DNA from: Saccopteryx bilineata
Lineage: Eukaryota; Chordata; Mammalia; Chiroptera; Emballonuridae
Reading direction: 5' to 3'
NCBI RefSeq assembly: GCF_036850765.1
Contig: NC_089492.1
Location: 201,778,276-201,842,275, forward strand
Length of the DNA: 64,000 nt
The notes under the pieces are model-generated. The model ran no database searches and had not been told where the DNA came from. It saw only the letters and a list, made by a program, of their open reading frames with translations. Shown here piece after piece: positions 1 to 13,800 of this stretch. The translations under genes were made by a program, and so were the position numbers. Position 1 is the stretch's first letter. Each line of letters begins with the position of its first letter.

Positions 1-680
1 AAAAAAAAGAAAAATATCCAACTTTTATTGAAAACCTTTTCCATTCATTCATGACCTTAATCACTATTATACATAAGTACTATGTTAGGGGCAGGGAGAT
101 AAAATGGTAAAAAAGCATGTTTTTTATTACAAATTAGTGCAGAACTTGATAAACCTTTTCTAGAAAGGGCCACATAATAATATTACAGGCTTTGGGGGGC
201 AATGTAATAATGGTCCATGTTGCCAACTACTTAGCTCTGTTGTCATAAGGCAAAAATAGTCACAAACAATAGGTAACAAATAAGCACATATATGTTCACA
301 TAAAACTTTACAAAAGAAGTGGTGTGTCAGATCTGGCCCATGGGTTCCAGTTTGCCAACATCTGCTCTAGTGGAAAAAAATTAACTAGCAATTTCAATAC
401 TTGTAGTAAATGCAGTGATAGTGGTAAGAAAAGGTTGTTATGGAACATGATCTAAGAGAATCAACATAGGCTTCTAGGAGGGAGCAACAATCTAACCGGT
501 GCCTCAGTGTCTCAAATTCAGGAAATAAAAGTAGTTTTTATAATGTGCTGCTACCATTATAAAACAATTTAAAATCTCATTCTGAAAATGATTTGACTAT
601 GTAAGAACTGCTTCATTATATAGTAGTCTCTTCCAGTTGTTTATGAAAAATTATACCATAAAGCACATTTGAAAGCTTAC
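1..680. other. CCDC138 intron 12 (left edge)
   Basis: AT-rich. Near 320-365 (CAGATCTGGCCCATGGGTTC, CAGTTTGCCAACATCTGC) an old hAT- or 3'-UTR-like repeat end is suggested. No gene. Confidence 0.45.
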
Positions 681-873
681 CTTGGGTGACTGTTTTGAGA
701 ACAATTAAAGTTGATAAAAATCTCAATGGCAAACTGGAACTTCTAAAGAAAGTAGCAGTCTTCGGTTTATTCTCCACAGAATGCTCTAAAGAATTATCCT
801 GAATTCCCTTAGTTACTACTCCTTTGAATATGTCTTCACCCAATCTCCTCAAAGTTGATGTCATAGTTGAATG
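681..873 (-). CDS. CCDC138: CCDC138 exon 12 (last exon inside the window)
   Basis: A 193-nt exon after acceptor [30 protein letters not shown] ... [14 protein letters not shown], donor GTAAGC with one base carried over. About residues 445-508. The family continues with roughly 155 more residues, whose exons must lie left of base 1. The open frame past the donor is intron. Confidence 0.96.
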
Positions 874-3800
874 CTGTTAAAAATATGGATTAACTTAGTG
901 TACTTATTCATGTTCAGAAAATACAATTTTAAATACTATAATCAAACATATGAACTAAAGGCAAGTCAGTTTTTTGCTAATTAAAAAAAAATAAAATGGT
1001 GGCCCTGGCCGGTTGGCTCAGTGGTAGAGCGTCGGCCTGGCGTGCGGAGGTCCCGGGTTCGATTCCCGGCCAGGGCACATAGGAGAAGCACCCATCTGCT
1101 TCGCCACCCCTCCCCCTCTCCTTCCTCTTTGTCTCTCTCTTCCCCTCCCGCAACCAAGGCTCCACTGGAGCAAAGATGGCCCGGGCACTGGGGATGGCTT
1201 TGTGGCCTCTGCCTCAGGCGCTAGACTGGCTCTGGTTGCAACAGAGTGACCCCCCGGAGGGGCAGAGCATCGCCCCCTGGTGGGTGTGCCGGGTGGATCC
1301 CGGTCAGGCACATGCGGGAGTTTGTCTGACTGCCTCCCCGTTTCCAGCTTCAGAAAAATGCAAAAAAATAATAATAATAAATAAATAAATAAAATGGAGT
1401 TGAAAATATGCAAGACTGGAAAGCAATAATTTTATAAGCAACTTTAAAAAAATTATGACTATATATTTTCCTAAAAGAAATGGGCAGTCTACTAGAATTA
1501 TTATTATTTTTTTTATTAATTTTTAGAGAGGAGAGAGAGAGGGAGCGAGAGAGAGAGAGAAGGGGGGAGGAGCTGGAAGCATCAACTCCCATATGTGCCT
1601 TGACCAGGCAAGCCCAGGGTTTCGAACTGGCGACCTCAGCATTTCCAGGTCGATGCTTTATCCACTGCGCCACCACAGGTCAGGCCATTCTACTAGAATT
1701 AGAAATATAGAAAGAGTAGGCTCTGGCCATTTGGCTCAGTGGTAGAGCATCGGCCTGGCGTGTGGAAGTCCCGGGTTCAATTCCTGACCAGGGCACACAG
1801 GAGAGGCACCCATCTGCTTCTCCATCCTTCCCCTCTCCTTTCTCTCTCTCTTCCTCTCCTGCAGCCAAGGCTCCACGGGAGCACAGTTGGCCCAGCCGCT
1901 GAGGACAGCTCCATGGCCTCTGCCTCAGGCGCTAGAATGGCTCTGGTTGCAGCCGAGCAGTGCCCCAGATGAGCCGAGCATCGCCCCCTGGTGGACATGC
2001 CAGGTGGATCCCAGTTGGGTGCATGCAGGGGTCTGTCTGCCACCCCCCACTTCTCATTTTGGAAAAATACAGAAAAAAAAATAGAGTAATTTTCTGAAAA
2101 TAAAAACGGGCAAAATTCAGTCTCAAAACATTTAAGAACATAGGATCATGAGCTAGTTCTGGTTCAGAGAAATGAACTCCAGAGATGGGCTCTGTAGTCT
2201 CTTCATTGCTCTGCTGTTGCAGAGAAATGGCTAACAGGCATCTCTTACTGTGTTAGCTTATGAAGTACAGCTAAGGTCTCATTGCCTTATATAGCTCAGG
2301 ATGACTGTAAATGTAGATTTTGATAACTTTTAAGAATTTCAGAAGAAAAAAATACTGGGTTAGAATCATGAACAATTCTCATGGCAAATAAACTAAAACA
2401 AGAAAATTGGCAAAACAGAAATAATGGCAAAACACTACCTCAAAGTAATACGGGCTCTTAAAGTATTCCATTCTACATGTTAAGAACCAAATAAAGGGAA
2501 ACCATTTAAAACTGCTACAGATAAGAATGCTTACACTACACTTAGAAATAACTTAAAATTTTCTTTATTGTTACCCAATGCCTGACCAGGTGGTGGTGCA
2601 GGGGAAAAAACATCAGCCTGGGACACAGAGGACCCAGGTTCGAAACCCCGAGGTCGCTGGCTTGAGCACAGTCTCATTCGGCTTAAGCACAAGCTCACCA
2701 GCTTGAGTGTGGGGTTGCTGGCTTGAGTGTGGGGCCATAGACCTGACCCCAAAGTTGCTGGCTTGAGGTCAAAGGTGGCTGACTTGAGGGCAAGGGATCA
2801 CTGGCTTGGCTGGAGTCCCCCAGTCAAGGGATATATGAGAAAGCAACCAATGAACAACTAAAGTGCCGCAACTATGAGTTGATGCTTCTAATCTCTCTCC
2901 CTTCCTGTCTACTTGTCCATGTCTGTCTCTCTCTCTCTCTCAAAAAGAAAAGAAAAAGACAACCTAAAGAATGAAAGAAGATATCTCCCAATGATACATC
3001 AGATAAGGGGTTAATATCCAAATTTATAAAGAACTCACAAAACTCAACAAAACAATCCAATTAAAAAATGGGCAAAGGACCTGAATAGATGTTCTCCAAA
3101 GAGGATACACATATGGCCAATAGACATCATGGTCAATGTCACTAATCATCAGATAAGTACAAATTATAACCATAGTATCACCTCACACCTGTCAGAATCG
3201 CTATCATCAATAAATCAACAATAAGTGCTAGCAAGGATGCGGAGAAAAGGGAACCCCTGTTTACTATTGTAGGAATACAAATTGTTGCAACCACTATAGA
3301 AAAAAAAGTATGGAAGTTCATCAAAAAAATAAAAAATGGAACTACCTTATGACCTAGTTATTCTACTTTTGGGAATATATTCATAAAAAAACCAAAATAC
3401 TTATTCAAAAGAATATATGTACACGTGTTCATTACAGCGTTATTTACAATAGCCGAGATATGGAAGCAACCCAAGTATCCATCGATAGACGGATAGAAAA
3501 TAAAGCTGTGGTACATATATACAAAGAAATTTTACTCAGCCACAGAAAAGAAAGAATATGACAGATGGATGGACCTACAGGGTATTATGCCGAGTGAAAA
3601 ATATCAGACACAGAAAGACAAATACCACATGATTTCACTTATATGTGGTATCTAAAGAACAAAATAGAAACAGACTTATAGATACAAAGAACAGACTGAT
3701 GAATTCCAGAGGGGAGGAGTGTTGGGGGGGTGGGTGAAAAAAGGTGATGCGATTAAGAAGTACTAATTGGTAGTTACGAAACAGCTAGAGGGATGTGTGG

Positions 3801-4800
3801 TACATAGTGAAATGAAATGTTATTCAGATCTGAAAAGAAATGAGCTATCAATACTTGAAAAGACATGAACAAATTCTAAATGCATATTGCTAAGTGAAAG
3901 AAACCAATTTGAAAAGTCTACATATTTCATGATTCCAACTATAGGACATTTGGTAAAAGAAAAAGCTATAAAAATGGTAAAATAAATAGTGACATCCAAA
4001 TAAATAGTGAGGATCAAACCTTGTCAGGTGAAGGAGACAGGCAGGCAGAGCACAGAGAAATTTTGGAGCAAACTATTTTTTTTTTTTTGTATTTTTCTGA
4101 AGCTGGAAACAGGGAGAGACAGTCAGACAGACTTCCGCATGCGCCCGACTGGGATCCACCCGGCACGCCCACCAGGGGACGATGCTCTGCCCCTCCAGGG
4201 CATTGCTCTGTCGCGACCAGAGCCACTCTAGCGCCTGGGACAAAGGCCAAGGAGCCATCCCCAGCGCCTGGGCCATCTTTGCTCCAATGGAGCCTTGGCT
4301 GCGGGAGGGGAAGAGAGAGACAGAGAGGAAGGAGAGGGGGAGGGGTGGAGAAGCAGATGGGCGCTTCTCCTGTGTGCCCTGGCCGGGAATCGAACCCAGG
4401 ACTTCTGCACGCCAGGCCGACGCTCTACCACTGAGCCAACCGGCCAGGGCCTGGAGCAAACTATTTTTAGTATCGAATCATTCTGTATAATACAAAAGTG
4501 ATGGTCACATACCATCATATATTTGTCAAAACTCACAGGGTGTAAAACACCAAGAGTGAACCCTAATGTGAACTATGGACTTTGGATGACAATGATGTGT
4601 CAGCACAGGTTCACAGGTTGTAACGAATGTCCCACTTTAGTACTATGTTTTCAGTGGTCAAGGCTGTGTATGTATAGCAGCAGGCACATATGGGAAATCT
4701 GAGCTCAGTTTTGTTATGGACCTAAACCTGCTCTAACAAATGAAGTTTATATATTCTTTAAAAATGAGGAATCCTCATGGAGGTGGAACCATTCTGTTAA

Positions 4801-4833
<33 letters not shown>

Positions 4834-7750
4834 GGTATTTCTCTGAAGCTGGAAACAGGGAGAGACAGTCAGACAGACTCCTCCTGCATGCGCCCGACCG
4901 GGATCCACCCGGCACGCCCACCAGGGGGTGATGCTCTGCCCCTCCCGGGCGTCGCTCTGCCGCGACCAGAGCCACTCTAGCGCCTGGGGCAGAGGCCAAG
5001 AAGCCATCCCCAGCGCCCGGGCCATCTTTGCTCCAATGGAGCCTCGGCTGTGGGAGGGGAAGAGAGAGACAGAGAGGAAGGAGAGGGGGAGGGGTGGAGA
5101 GGCAGATGGGCGCTTCTCCTGTGTGCCCTGGCCGGGAATCGAACCCGGGACTTCCGCACGCCAGGCTGACGCTCTACCACTGAGCAAACCGGCCAGGGCC
5201 TGTTAATTGTATTGATGGCAATATCATGGCTATGACACTACTAGTTCTACCGTCTGAGACACTGGGTAAAGAACACAAGGGATCTATTATTTTTTATAAC
5301 TCTAGGTGAATATACAATTATCTCAAATAAAAAGCTAAAATTTTTTTAAGTGCAATTAGACAACTGTTAAAACTAAAGTAAAGCCCTGGCTGGTTAGCTC
5401 GGTCAGTTAGAAGAAGCGTCATCCCTAAATGACAAGGTTTGATCCTCAGTCAGGGCATACACGGGAAGCAACTAATGAATGTATGACTGAGTGAACAACA
5501 AATGAATGCTTCCTCCCCAAACATACAAATCTCCTTTGCTCTGTCTCTTTAAAAAAAAAAAAAGTTAAGTCCTAGCTGGATAGCTCAGTTGGTTGAAGTA
5601 TCATCCCAGATTGTAGAATTTGTTAGTTTGATCCCTGGTCAGGGCACATAAAGGAGCAGCTCGATGTTCCTGTCTCTCTCTCCCTGCCTCTCTCTCAAAA
5701 ATAAACAAACAAACAAAAACCACTAAAGTATAAGAAACTCATCAATAAATTAATAAATGAATGTTAAGAGTGGCAAGAACACTACTTTAAAAAAAAAAGA
5801 ACACTACTTTTTACTAGAAAAGTAGATGCAGGATCACAGTACTCTCTATAATAGCACACAGAGTCGGATGCTGAATACATATTTGAAGACAAAAATCAAT
5901 TATAAGTATCCGAAGGATAATAAGAATATTACAAAGTTTAATTCAACTTTGTAAGTCTAATCCTTGTTGTTAAAAGCAAGCATTCAGCAGCCTGTTTTCA
6001 TAGCCATTACACAAACAGCAAAATCAAACACACTGTAGAAAGAAGACAGTGATATTGACATATCTGATGATTTATATACCAGATCTGATGATTTTTATTT
6101 ATTAACAGATCTGATGATTTTTTAGTTAAGACTAATAAGTTAAAAATGATATTCTGTGTGTTCACACTGGCATAAATACTCAGGCAGAATATCTAGGCTA
6201 TCACTTCAGAGAAGATAGTTTTCCTTAACCTTAATAATCACATTATTTAATCATCACACAACTCAATCACTGATGGTTAATGACCTAATCATCTGTATTG
6301 CACCAAGGGGGGTGTGCTTCCTAACTCCACAGGACTGAGATTAAACTACCTAACACAAACTGGTTCTCATTTTTTAACCAAAAGAAAGCTGTAACAGCAA
6401 TTACCAATAGTAACTGAGAAAAAAATTTATAAACCTACTACAATTCACACAAATAATTATATATGCATGTCATAATCTGAACTAAATGACCCTTATATGA
6501 GTAGGCAACATACCATTCCTTTTATAAGATACTGGAATAATTTTTCTTCTTTAATTAGGTTATCCTAATATTCATAATCCCACTTAACTAGTTTGTATTT
6601 ATTGGCATAAACACTAGGAATCATTAACTTCTATTACTTTCAGTATAATATAATAAAAAATCATGAGTTAAATAATGGGGGGATGACCATTGGTTTTAAT
6701 AACTCATTATTTATACATTTCTGAAACTCAAAACACATTACATATTGAGAAATAAGATATATGAAAAAAGAAAGTAGAAAATAAAGCGAGAAGTCCTAAA
6801 ATATACACAGAACACATGTAAAAAAATGTAAAAGAACAAGATCAAAAGAAATAACACCAAACAGAGTAGTAGTTGAAGACAGACTCCTATTAATAAATTA
6901 CCAGGGCTCCAGCTTCTTGTTGCCGTAGAGACCAATAGATAAATTTTACAAATGGCTCATGAAGTCTGGCACTCACAAATGGCATCCACTGCAGCTGCTC
7001 TGTCATCACAGGCAAAAGCTAAAATAATGGAAAATAAAAATGCACAGTATTTTTAGATATCTGGAATCAATTACAATTTCCCAAAATTTATTTTTCCAAA
7101 AGAAATTTAGAAAAAGTATCCTCTAACAAAAAATCATCACTTTAAAACTACATGCAATACAATGTGGAAATATGTATTTGAAATTTTAAACAGTCATGTG
7201 CCACATAAAGCTATTTCAGGTAAGGACAGACCCCACATATGACGGTCCCATGAGAGTATTAACAGCTGAAAATCCCTATCACCTAGTGATGCTATAGCCA
7301 TCCCAAGGCTACAGCACAGACTGCAGAAGAGATAGCTGTGGCTGAGATGCTGTTGTGGATGAGGGTAACTAAGGAGTTCCCACAGATGGTTCCTGAGGGA
7401 GGACTATTGAGGAGTGGTTGGGACCTGAACAGGAACTAGCTGAGGATGCAAGAGAATGAAAAACTGCAGGAGAAAACGCAGACCCCAGGAAAACTCGGTG
7501 AAGAGCTTAGCAGAAGCTTCTGCAGGCCTCAGCAAGCTCCTTCATACAAAAACATGAACCCTAACACCAAAAGGTTTTCACTAAAAGAGAAAAATTTTAT
7601 CTACTTATAAGCAAATCTATGGTAAAAAAGAAACAGCCCCAGCAAACCAGCACAGATGTATTCCTGAAGAGAGTGCCCTCTCCTCACGAGGGGCCTCAGC
7701 AGGCCCTTCAGGAGCTTCTCCAGGACAGTGAGCACAGGAGATGAGCTCCA

Positions 7751-7803
<53 letters not shown>

Positions 7804-10800
7804 ATTTTTTAGCAAAAAAGTTTAAAAAGTAAAAAAATAAAATAAACTTTCCCCCTTTCTTTTCCAAGTGGAGGGAGGGGATGGAGGGGATAGACAGACT
7901 TTTTGTGTGGGCCCTGACCAGGATCCACCTGGCAACCCCCATCTGGGGCTGATGCTCTGCCCATCTGGGGCCATGCTCACAACCGAGTTATTTTTAGCAC
8001 CTGAGGCGGAAGCTCCACAGAGCCATCCTCAGTGCCCAGGGCCACATGCTGGAATCAATGGAGCAATGGCTGCAGGAGGGGAAGAGAGAGAAGAAGAAAG
8101 AGAAAGAAGGGGGAGGGGACAAGGGAGAGAGGCAGATGGTCGCCTCTCCTGTGTACTCTGACCAGGAATCAAACCTGGGACATCTGCATGCAGGGCCAAT
8201 GTTCTATCCACTGAGCAGGGCCTCAGATATTTTTTCAATTGTCATTTTTTAACACTTCTTAACAGATTCCACTTAGGGCTGTACTGAATTACTTTTTTCT
8301 CAACTTCATTGATAACATTCTACCTCTTTTTTGTCACACAGGAAAATCAGTCTTATAAGGCAATGGTTTTCAACCTTTTCAGACTTGGGGCCTGTTGAAA
8401 ATAGGAGAATTATTTGGGGGACTACTAAGGCAGAAATGACCCTGAGCATAAGTGAATTCAACTAAGATCACTGGGTCCATAATATTCACACAACATCAGG
8501 ATGGTTAACTCTTTTGCAAACCAGCATGAAATTTCTGAGAGACTAGTCCATGGACAGTGGTTGAAAAAGTTATAAGGTACACCATTTTTATCATCTACCT
8601 AAGTTACCACATCTAGTCCCCAATTATTTTTTCATTTTTGTATTTTAAAATATTAAATCAATCCTCAAATGATACTGAGTCACAAATGTAAAAATATATA
8701 TACAACAAAATGCACGATGAGGAGGTATTAAAGGTAATTTGGGAAGAGATACTTGACAAAATTTGAGTCATACTAGTGACTAGTGTTTCAAACAATAATG
8801 CTGTTACAAAAGTTTCAAAAAAGGGGCTGCACTATTTTATAACCACAAATAGTACATATTCCTAAAAAATTCTTAATACATGCTTGTGTTGGCCAAAAGT
8901 ATATTAAATAAATTAGTTATTTTGGTATTAATCTTTCTTAGTCATTTAAAAAACTCAAAAGCTTTAAGATTATTTTACCTTTACTAATATAGTAGTAGCC
9001 ATAAATTGAAAATAATACTGGAGTTAAGGATCTAGGCTCAACAAAAATTGATAGCCCAGAATAAGTCAATAAATGACTTTATTTAAGGATGATAATCACA
9101 AAGAACAGATGGATAGCTGTCAGAGGGAAGGGGGAAGACAGGACAGGATCAAAGAAGGTGAAGGGATTAGCCAAAATCATGTATATATAACACATAGATA
9201 CAGACAACAGGGCAGCAGTAGCCAGAGGGAAAGGGGGATGAGATGGGGGAGGAAAGAGACTTTGCATGGGCAGGGGCATGATGCAGTGTGTAAAAGGTAG
9301 TATACTAAGTGGGATACTTGAAACCATGTCAACACAATAATTAAAAATAAAAATGTTTTAAAAAGTGATAATCCCTGGCTGGGTTGCATTGGCCTGGTGC
9401 ACTGAAGTTGCATGTCTGTCTGATCCCCAGTCAGGGCACATAGGAGAAGCAAGCAATGAGCGCACAACTAAATGTAACAACTAAGTGGAACAATAAGTTG
9501 ATGTTTCTCTCTCTCTTCCCTCCTCTCTTCCTCTATCAAATCAATGGGGAAAAATGATAAAAAGACTCTTGTGATAAATGTGTACTAAACAGTCTCCTCT
9601 TATGCCATTAATCTGATATGAAAACAGAATATTACATGATTCATAAAAATTGTCAACTGTTAGCCTTATACCCTAGTATGTCCCTACCGCATTCAGTTCT
9701 AACAAATAAAATTTCTCCACAGAACTTTAATGCTGCAGCCCTTCCTAATTAGCAACTACTTCTAAAGTAAGGCTAGATATAGAATGGTTGATATAGGTGT
9801 TAAAAGACACAAAATTCTAAACAAAGGTGTATTTGTTTCCTATTGCTGCCATAACAAATTAGCACAATCTTACTGGTTTAAAGAATGTACTTTATTTTTT
9901 CACAGTTATATAGGTCAGAAATCCAACGTAAGTTTCAAGCAGCTAAAATCAAGGTATTAGCAGAGCTGTGCTCCTTTCTGGAAGTGGGGAGGGTCCACTG
10001 TTCTGTTCATTCAGGCTGCTAGCAACATGCATCCCTGTGGTTGTAGTGCTGAGATCCCCATGTCCTTGCTGGACGTCAGCAAAAAGCAGTTCCTAGCTTC
10101 CAGAGTGACCTGCATTTCTTAGCTCATGGCCCTTTCACTGCATCATCAAAGCCACGAGGATGCGTGAACTCTCTGACCTACTAACCTGCTCCTTCTGTCT
10201 GGTTTAAGGAACCCTGTGATTGCTGAACCCACACAGATAATCCAAGCTAATCTCTATTTGAAGGTCAGTTGATTAGCGACATTAATTAACTTCAGCCATG
10301 TAACAAAACATACCGAGAGGTTTCAGGGATTAAGCTATGAACATCTTGGGGATCAGTCATTATTCTGCCTGGTATAAAAGACATTTAGAAGAAACTTTTT
10401 AGGTAAAGATAAAAATTGAAAATAATTTTCTAATTTGAAACCCTGGCCTGTATATGATAATCATTAAATTGTTTCTGAAAATGTTAACCAAACAACTTTA
10501 AATTTTATTTTATTTATTCATTTTTAGAGAGGACAGAGAGAGGGAGAGAGAGACACAGAGAGAGAGGAGAGAGAGCTGGAAGGATCAACTCCCATATGTG
10601 CCTTGACCAGGCAAGCCCAGGGTTTCGAACTGGCGACCTCAGCATTTTCAGGTCGACGCTTTATCCACTGCGCCACCACAGGTCAGGCAAACCAAATAAC
10701 TTTAGATGTATACCTTTAAGTTTTAATGTACATCTTGTGAAATATAACTGTCAATCTCTAATGACCATTTATACAACTAGAAATGAGGAGTACCAATATC

Positions 10801-13800
10801 CAAATTAATATCTGTAATTTAAACAAAATAGGCATTTCTCTTTGTTAATGAGAAGACACCTGAAAATAGACTTTTTAATCCCTCTAAAAAAGGCAAAATA
10901 AGTTATTTTAGTGGGAATGAATCCTAAAATGGTGTGTATCAGGAACTGTTCATATCACTGATTATTTGCCTAACTCGAATATACAATTATTTTTCCACTT
11001 TGGGGTAGATTTTTAATTTCTGGTCTCTATATTTAAAAACAAATTCCTATCACATTAAGAAAAATATAGCCTGACCAGGCAGTGGCGCAGTGGATAGAGT
11101 GTCGGACTGGGATGCAGAGGACCCAGGTTTGAGACCCCGAGTTTGCCAGCTTGAGCGCGGGCTCATCTGGCTTAAGCAAAAAGCTCACCAGCTTGGACCC
11201 AAGGTCGCTGGCTCAAGCAAGGGGTTACTCGGTCAAAGCACATATGAGAAAGCAATCAATGAACAGCTAAGGTGTCGCAATGAAAAACTGATGATTGATG
11301 CTTCTCATCTCTCTCCGTTCCTGTCTGTCCCTGTCTATCCCTCTCTCTGACTCTCTCTGTCCCTGTAAAAACAAAAAAAGAAAAAGAAAAATATAAGTAT
11401 GAATTAATTATAATTAAGTCTGAAATGAATCTTTTTAGAACTATTGTTATGGTCAGTTTTCTACCAAAAATAGTTTCAATATTTTTTCTCTTATAAAATA
11501 TATCATAGGCTTTCCTTTTTTTTTTTTTTTTTTCTTTTTTTTTTCTGAAGCTGGAAACAGGGAGAGACAGTCAGACAGACTCCCGCATGCGCCCGACCAG
11601 GATCCACCCGGCACGCCCACCAGGGGCGAGGCTCTGCCCACCAGGGGGCGATGCTCTGCCCATCCTGGGCGTCGCCATGTTGCGACCAGAGCCACTCTAG
11701 CGCCTGGGGCAGAGGCCACAGAGCCATCCCCAGCGCCCGGGCCATCTTTGCTCCAATGGAGCCTTGGCTGCGGGAGGGGGAGAGAGAGACAGAGAGGGAA
11801 AGCGCGGCGGAGGGGTGGAGAAGCAAATGGGCGCTTCTCCTGTGTGCCCTGGCCGGGAATCGAACCCGGGTCCTCCGCACGCTAGGCTGACGCTCTACCG
11901 CTGAGCCAACCGGCCAGGGTCATAGGCTTTCCTTTTTTTAATCTTCATATCTACTGAGTTATATTTTCAAATTTAAAAACCAACCTTTACACACTTCTCC
12001 TGAATATCGTTTCTCTGAGAAGCAAACTTGAGTGGCGGCTTTACATTGTCCATTCCAGAATCTTCACTTTTTAACTTGCTAAGGTGATAACGTGAAATCC
12101 ACTCCATGAAGACAGTTAACAGTTCATAAGCTTGTGCATTGAGTGGTACCTATATGTAAAAAATCAAATAGTTTGGTTCACAACCTCATAAAACTCCAAA
12201 AGCGAGCTTTAAATTTGGTCAGTGATTATAAAATACAGTGGTTCCTCATCTATCACAGGGGTTAGGTTCCAGAACCCCTCAGCAACCTTGTATTTATTTT
12301 ATTATTTATATATTTTTTACAGCTTTATAAACCCTCCTCACACTCTTATAAACCTTTTCCACACTCTTATAAACATGTCCTATGCTCTTAAACACTTTCT
12401 ACACTCTTAAACCTATGTAATTTTAACAACATATAAAATTCTATATGGATCCTCACAAGTGAATATACTACAACTTGAATGATGAAGATGGTGATGAATT
12501 AGCTGTGCATACTGATGACGATGAAGGTGATGGCGATGAGATGAATGTACTGCATAGCCAAGAAGATTTAATATTCTTGTAATATGTTTTAATTAATATT
12601 TTTTATAGTTTTCCATTTTTTAGGCTAGAAAATGCTTATTTTACCACAAAAATAATTAAAATATATAAAAATACCCATATACCGCAAAATCCTGCGATAT
12701 AGCAAAAAATCCGTGATACAAAATTAGATATATAAAATTTTAAAATCCGTAATACATTGAGACTGCAAAAAGTGAACCATGATATGGTGAGGGACAACTG
12801 TAATTTACTTAAAACACTTCACTAGCCCTGGCCAGTTGGCTCAGTGGTAGAGCGTCGGCCTGGCGTGTAGGAGTCCCAGGTTCGATTCCCGGCCAGGGCA
12901 CACAGGAGAAGCGCCCATCTGCTTCTCCACCCCTCCCCCTCTCCTTCCTTTCTGTCTCTCTTGTCCCCTCCCACAGCCAAGGCTCCACTGGAGCTAAGTT
13001 TGCCCGGGCACTGAGGATGGCTCTGTGGCCTCTGCCTCAGGCGCTAGAATGGCTCTGATTGCGGCAGAGCGACGCCCCAGATGGGCAGAGCATCACCCCC
13101 TGGTGGACGTGCCGGGTGGATCCCGGTCAGGCGCATGTGGGAGTCTGTCTGACTGCCTCCCCGTTTCCAGCTTCGGAAAAATACAAAAAAAAAAAAACAA
13201 CACCCCAAAAAAAGCACTTCACTAAAATATGTATTCAAAGAGCTCCAAATGAAAGAAATTCCAAATCATCTCCAATTAATATTAGAAACATGTTAAATGC
13301 TGGCTGAAAGAAGAACTCACTGTAAGTAAATAGAAAGTATCTGCACCTCATAACCAAAACTGAGAACTTTCACAAAAATTCTTTATCCAAGTTTGATAAC
13401 ATAGAGTAGTAAAAATGGCCTTAACTTGAGTGCATTAACCACCATAACTAAAAGATTTTAACAAACTAAAAGTTTCAAAAGCTAAATGATCTTGAAATCT
13501 GACCACTGACAACTAAAAAAACCTTTGGACATATCTAATGCCTGGCAGAAGGGAGGGGAGGGGAGGGGCAGGAACAGCCAATTGGAGCCAACCCTATTTG
13601 ACGGGGTCAGGGCCAGAAGAAAAGGCCGACTTTGGGCTTCAACCTGTCAGAAAAGATGTGTGGGTTTGTGTTCCCACCCTCACTGTTGTCCTTAGACTCC
13701 AGCAGCACTATGGCCTGGGCCAACATGATGATATGGCTGTGGTTACTCCATTTTTACATGGCCTCTACTTCCTGTGGACAGAACTCCTTGACAGTCTGCT

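Larger units (their letters stand above)
3821..5340 (+). mobile_element. Second, older L1 3' fragment, split by two SINEs
   Basis: The stretch resembles the 3' UTR of old mammalian L1 (AGCTATCAATACTTGAAAAG, GCATATTGCTAAGTGAAAGA, later GACCTAAACCTGCTCTAACA). SINEs at 4078-4448 and 4808-5198 interrupt it, and matching sequence resumes after each. Confidence 0.7.

Noticed and set aside
1001..1080. tRNA gene
   Set aside because: The segment has A- and B-box-like text but is followed by the SINE body and A tail and repeats many times with variation. It is a SINE head, not a functional tRNA gene.
1021..1224. Open frames with tRNA-like or proline/serine-rich peptides inside SINEs here and at about 25 other sites
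   Set aside because: The same frames recur at every SINE copy on either strand, so they come from the GC-rich SINE body and are not genes.
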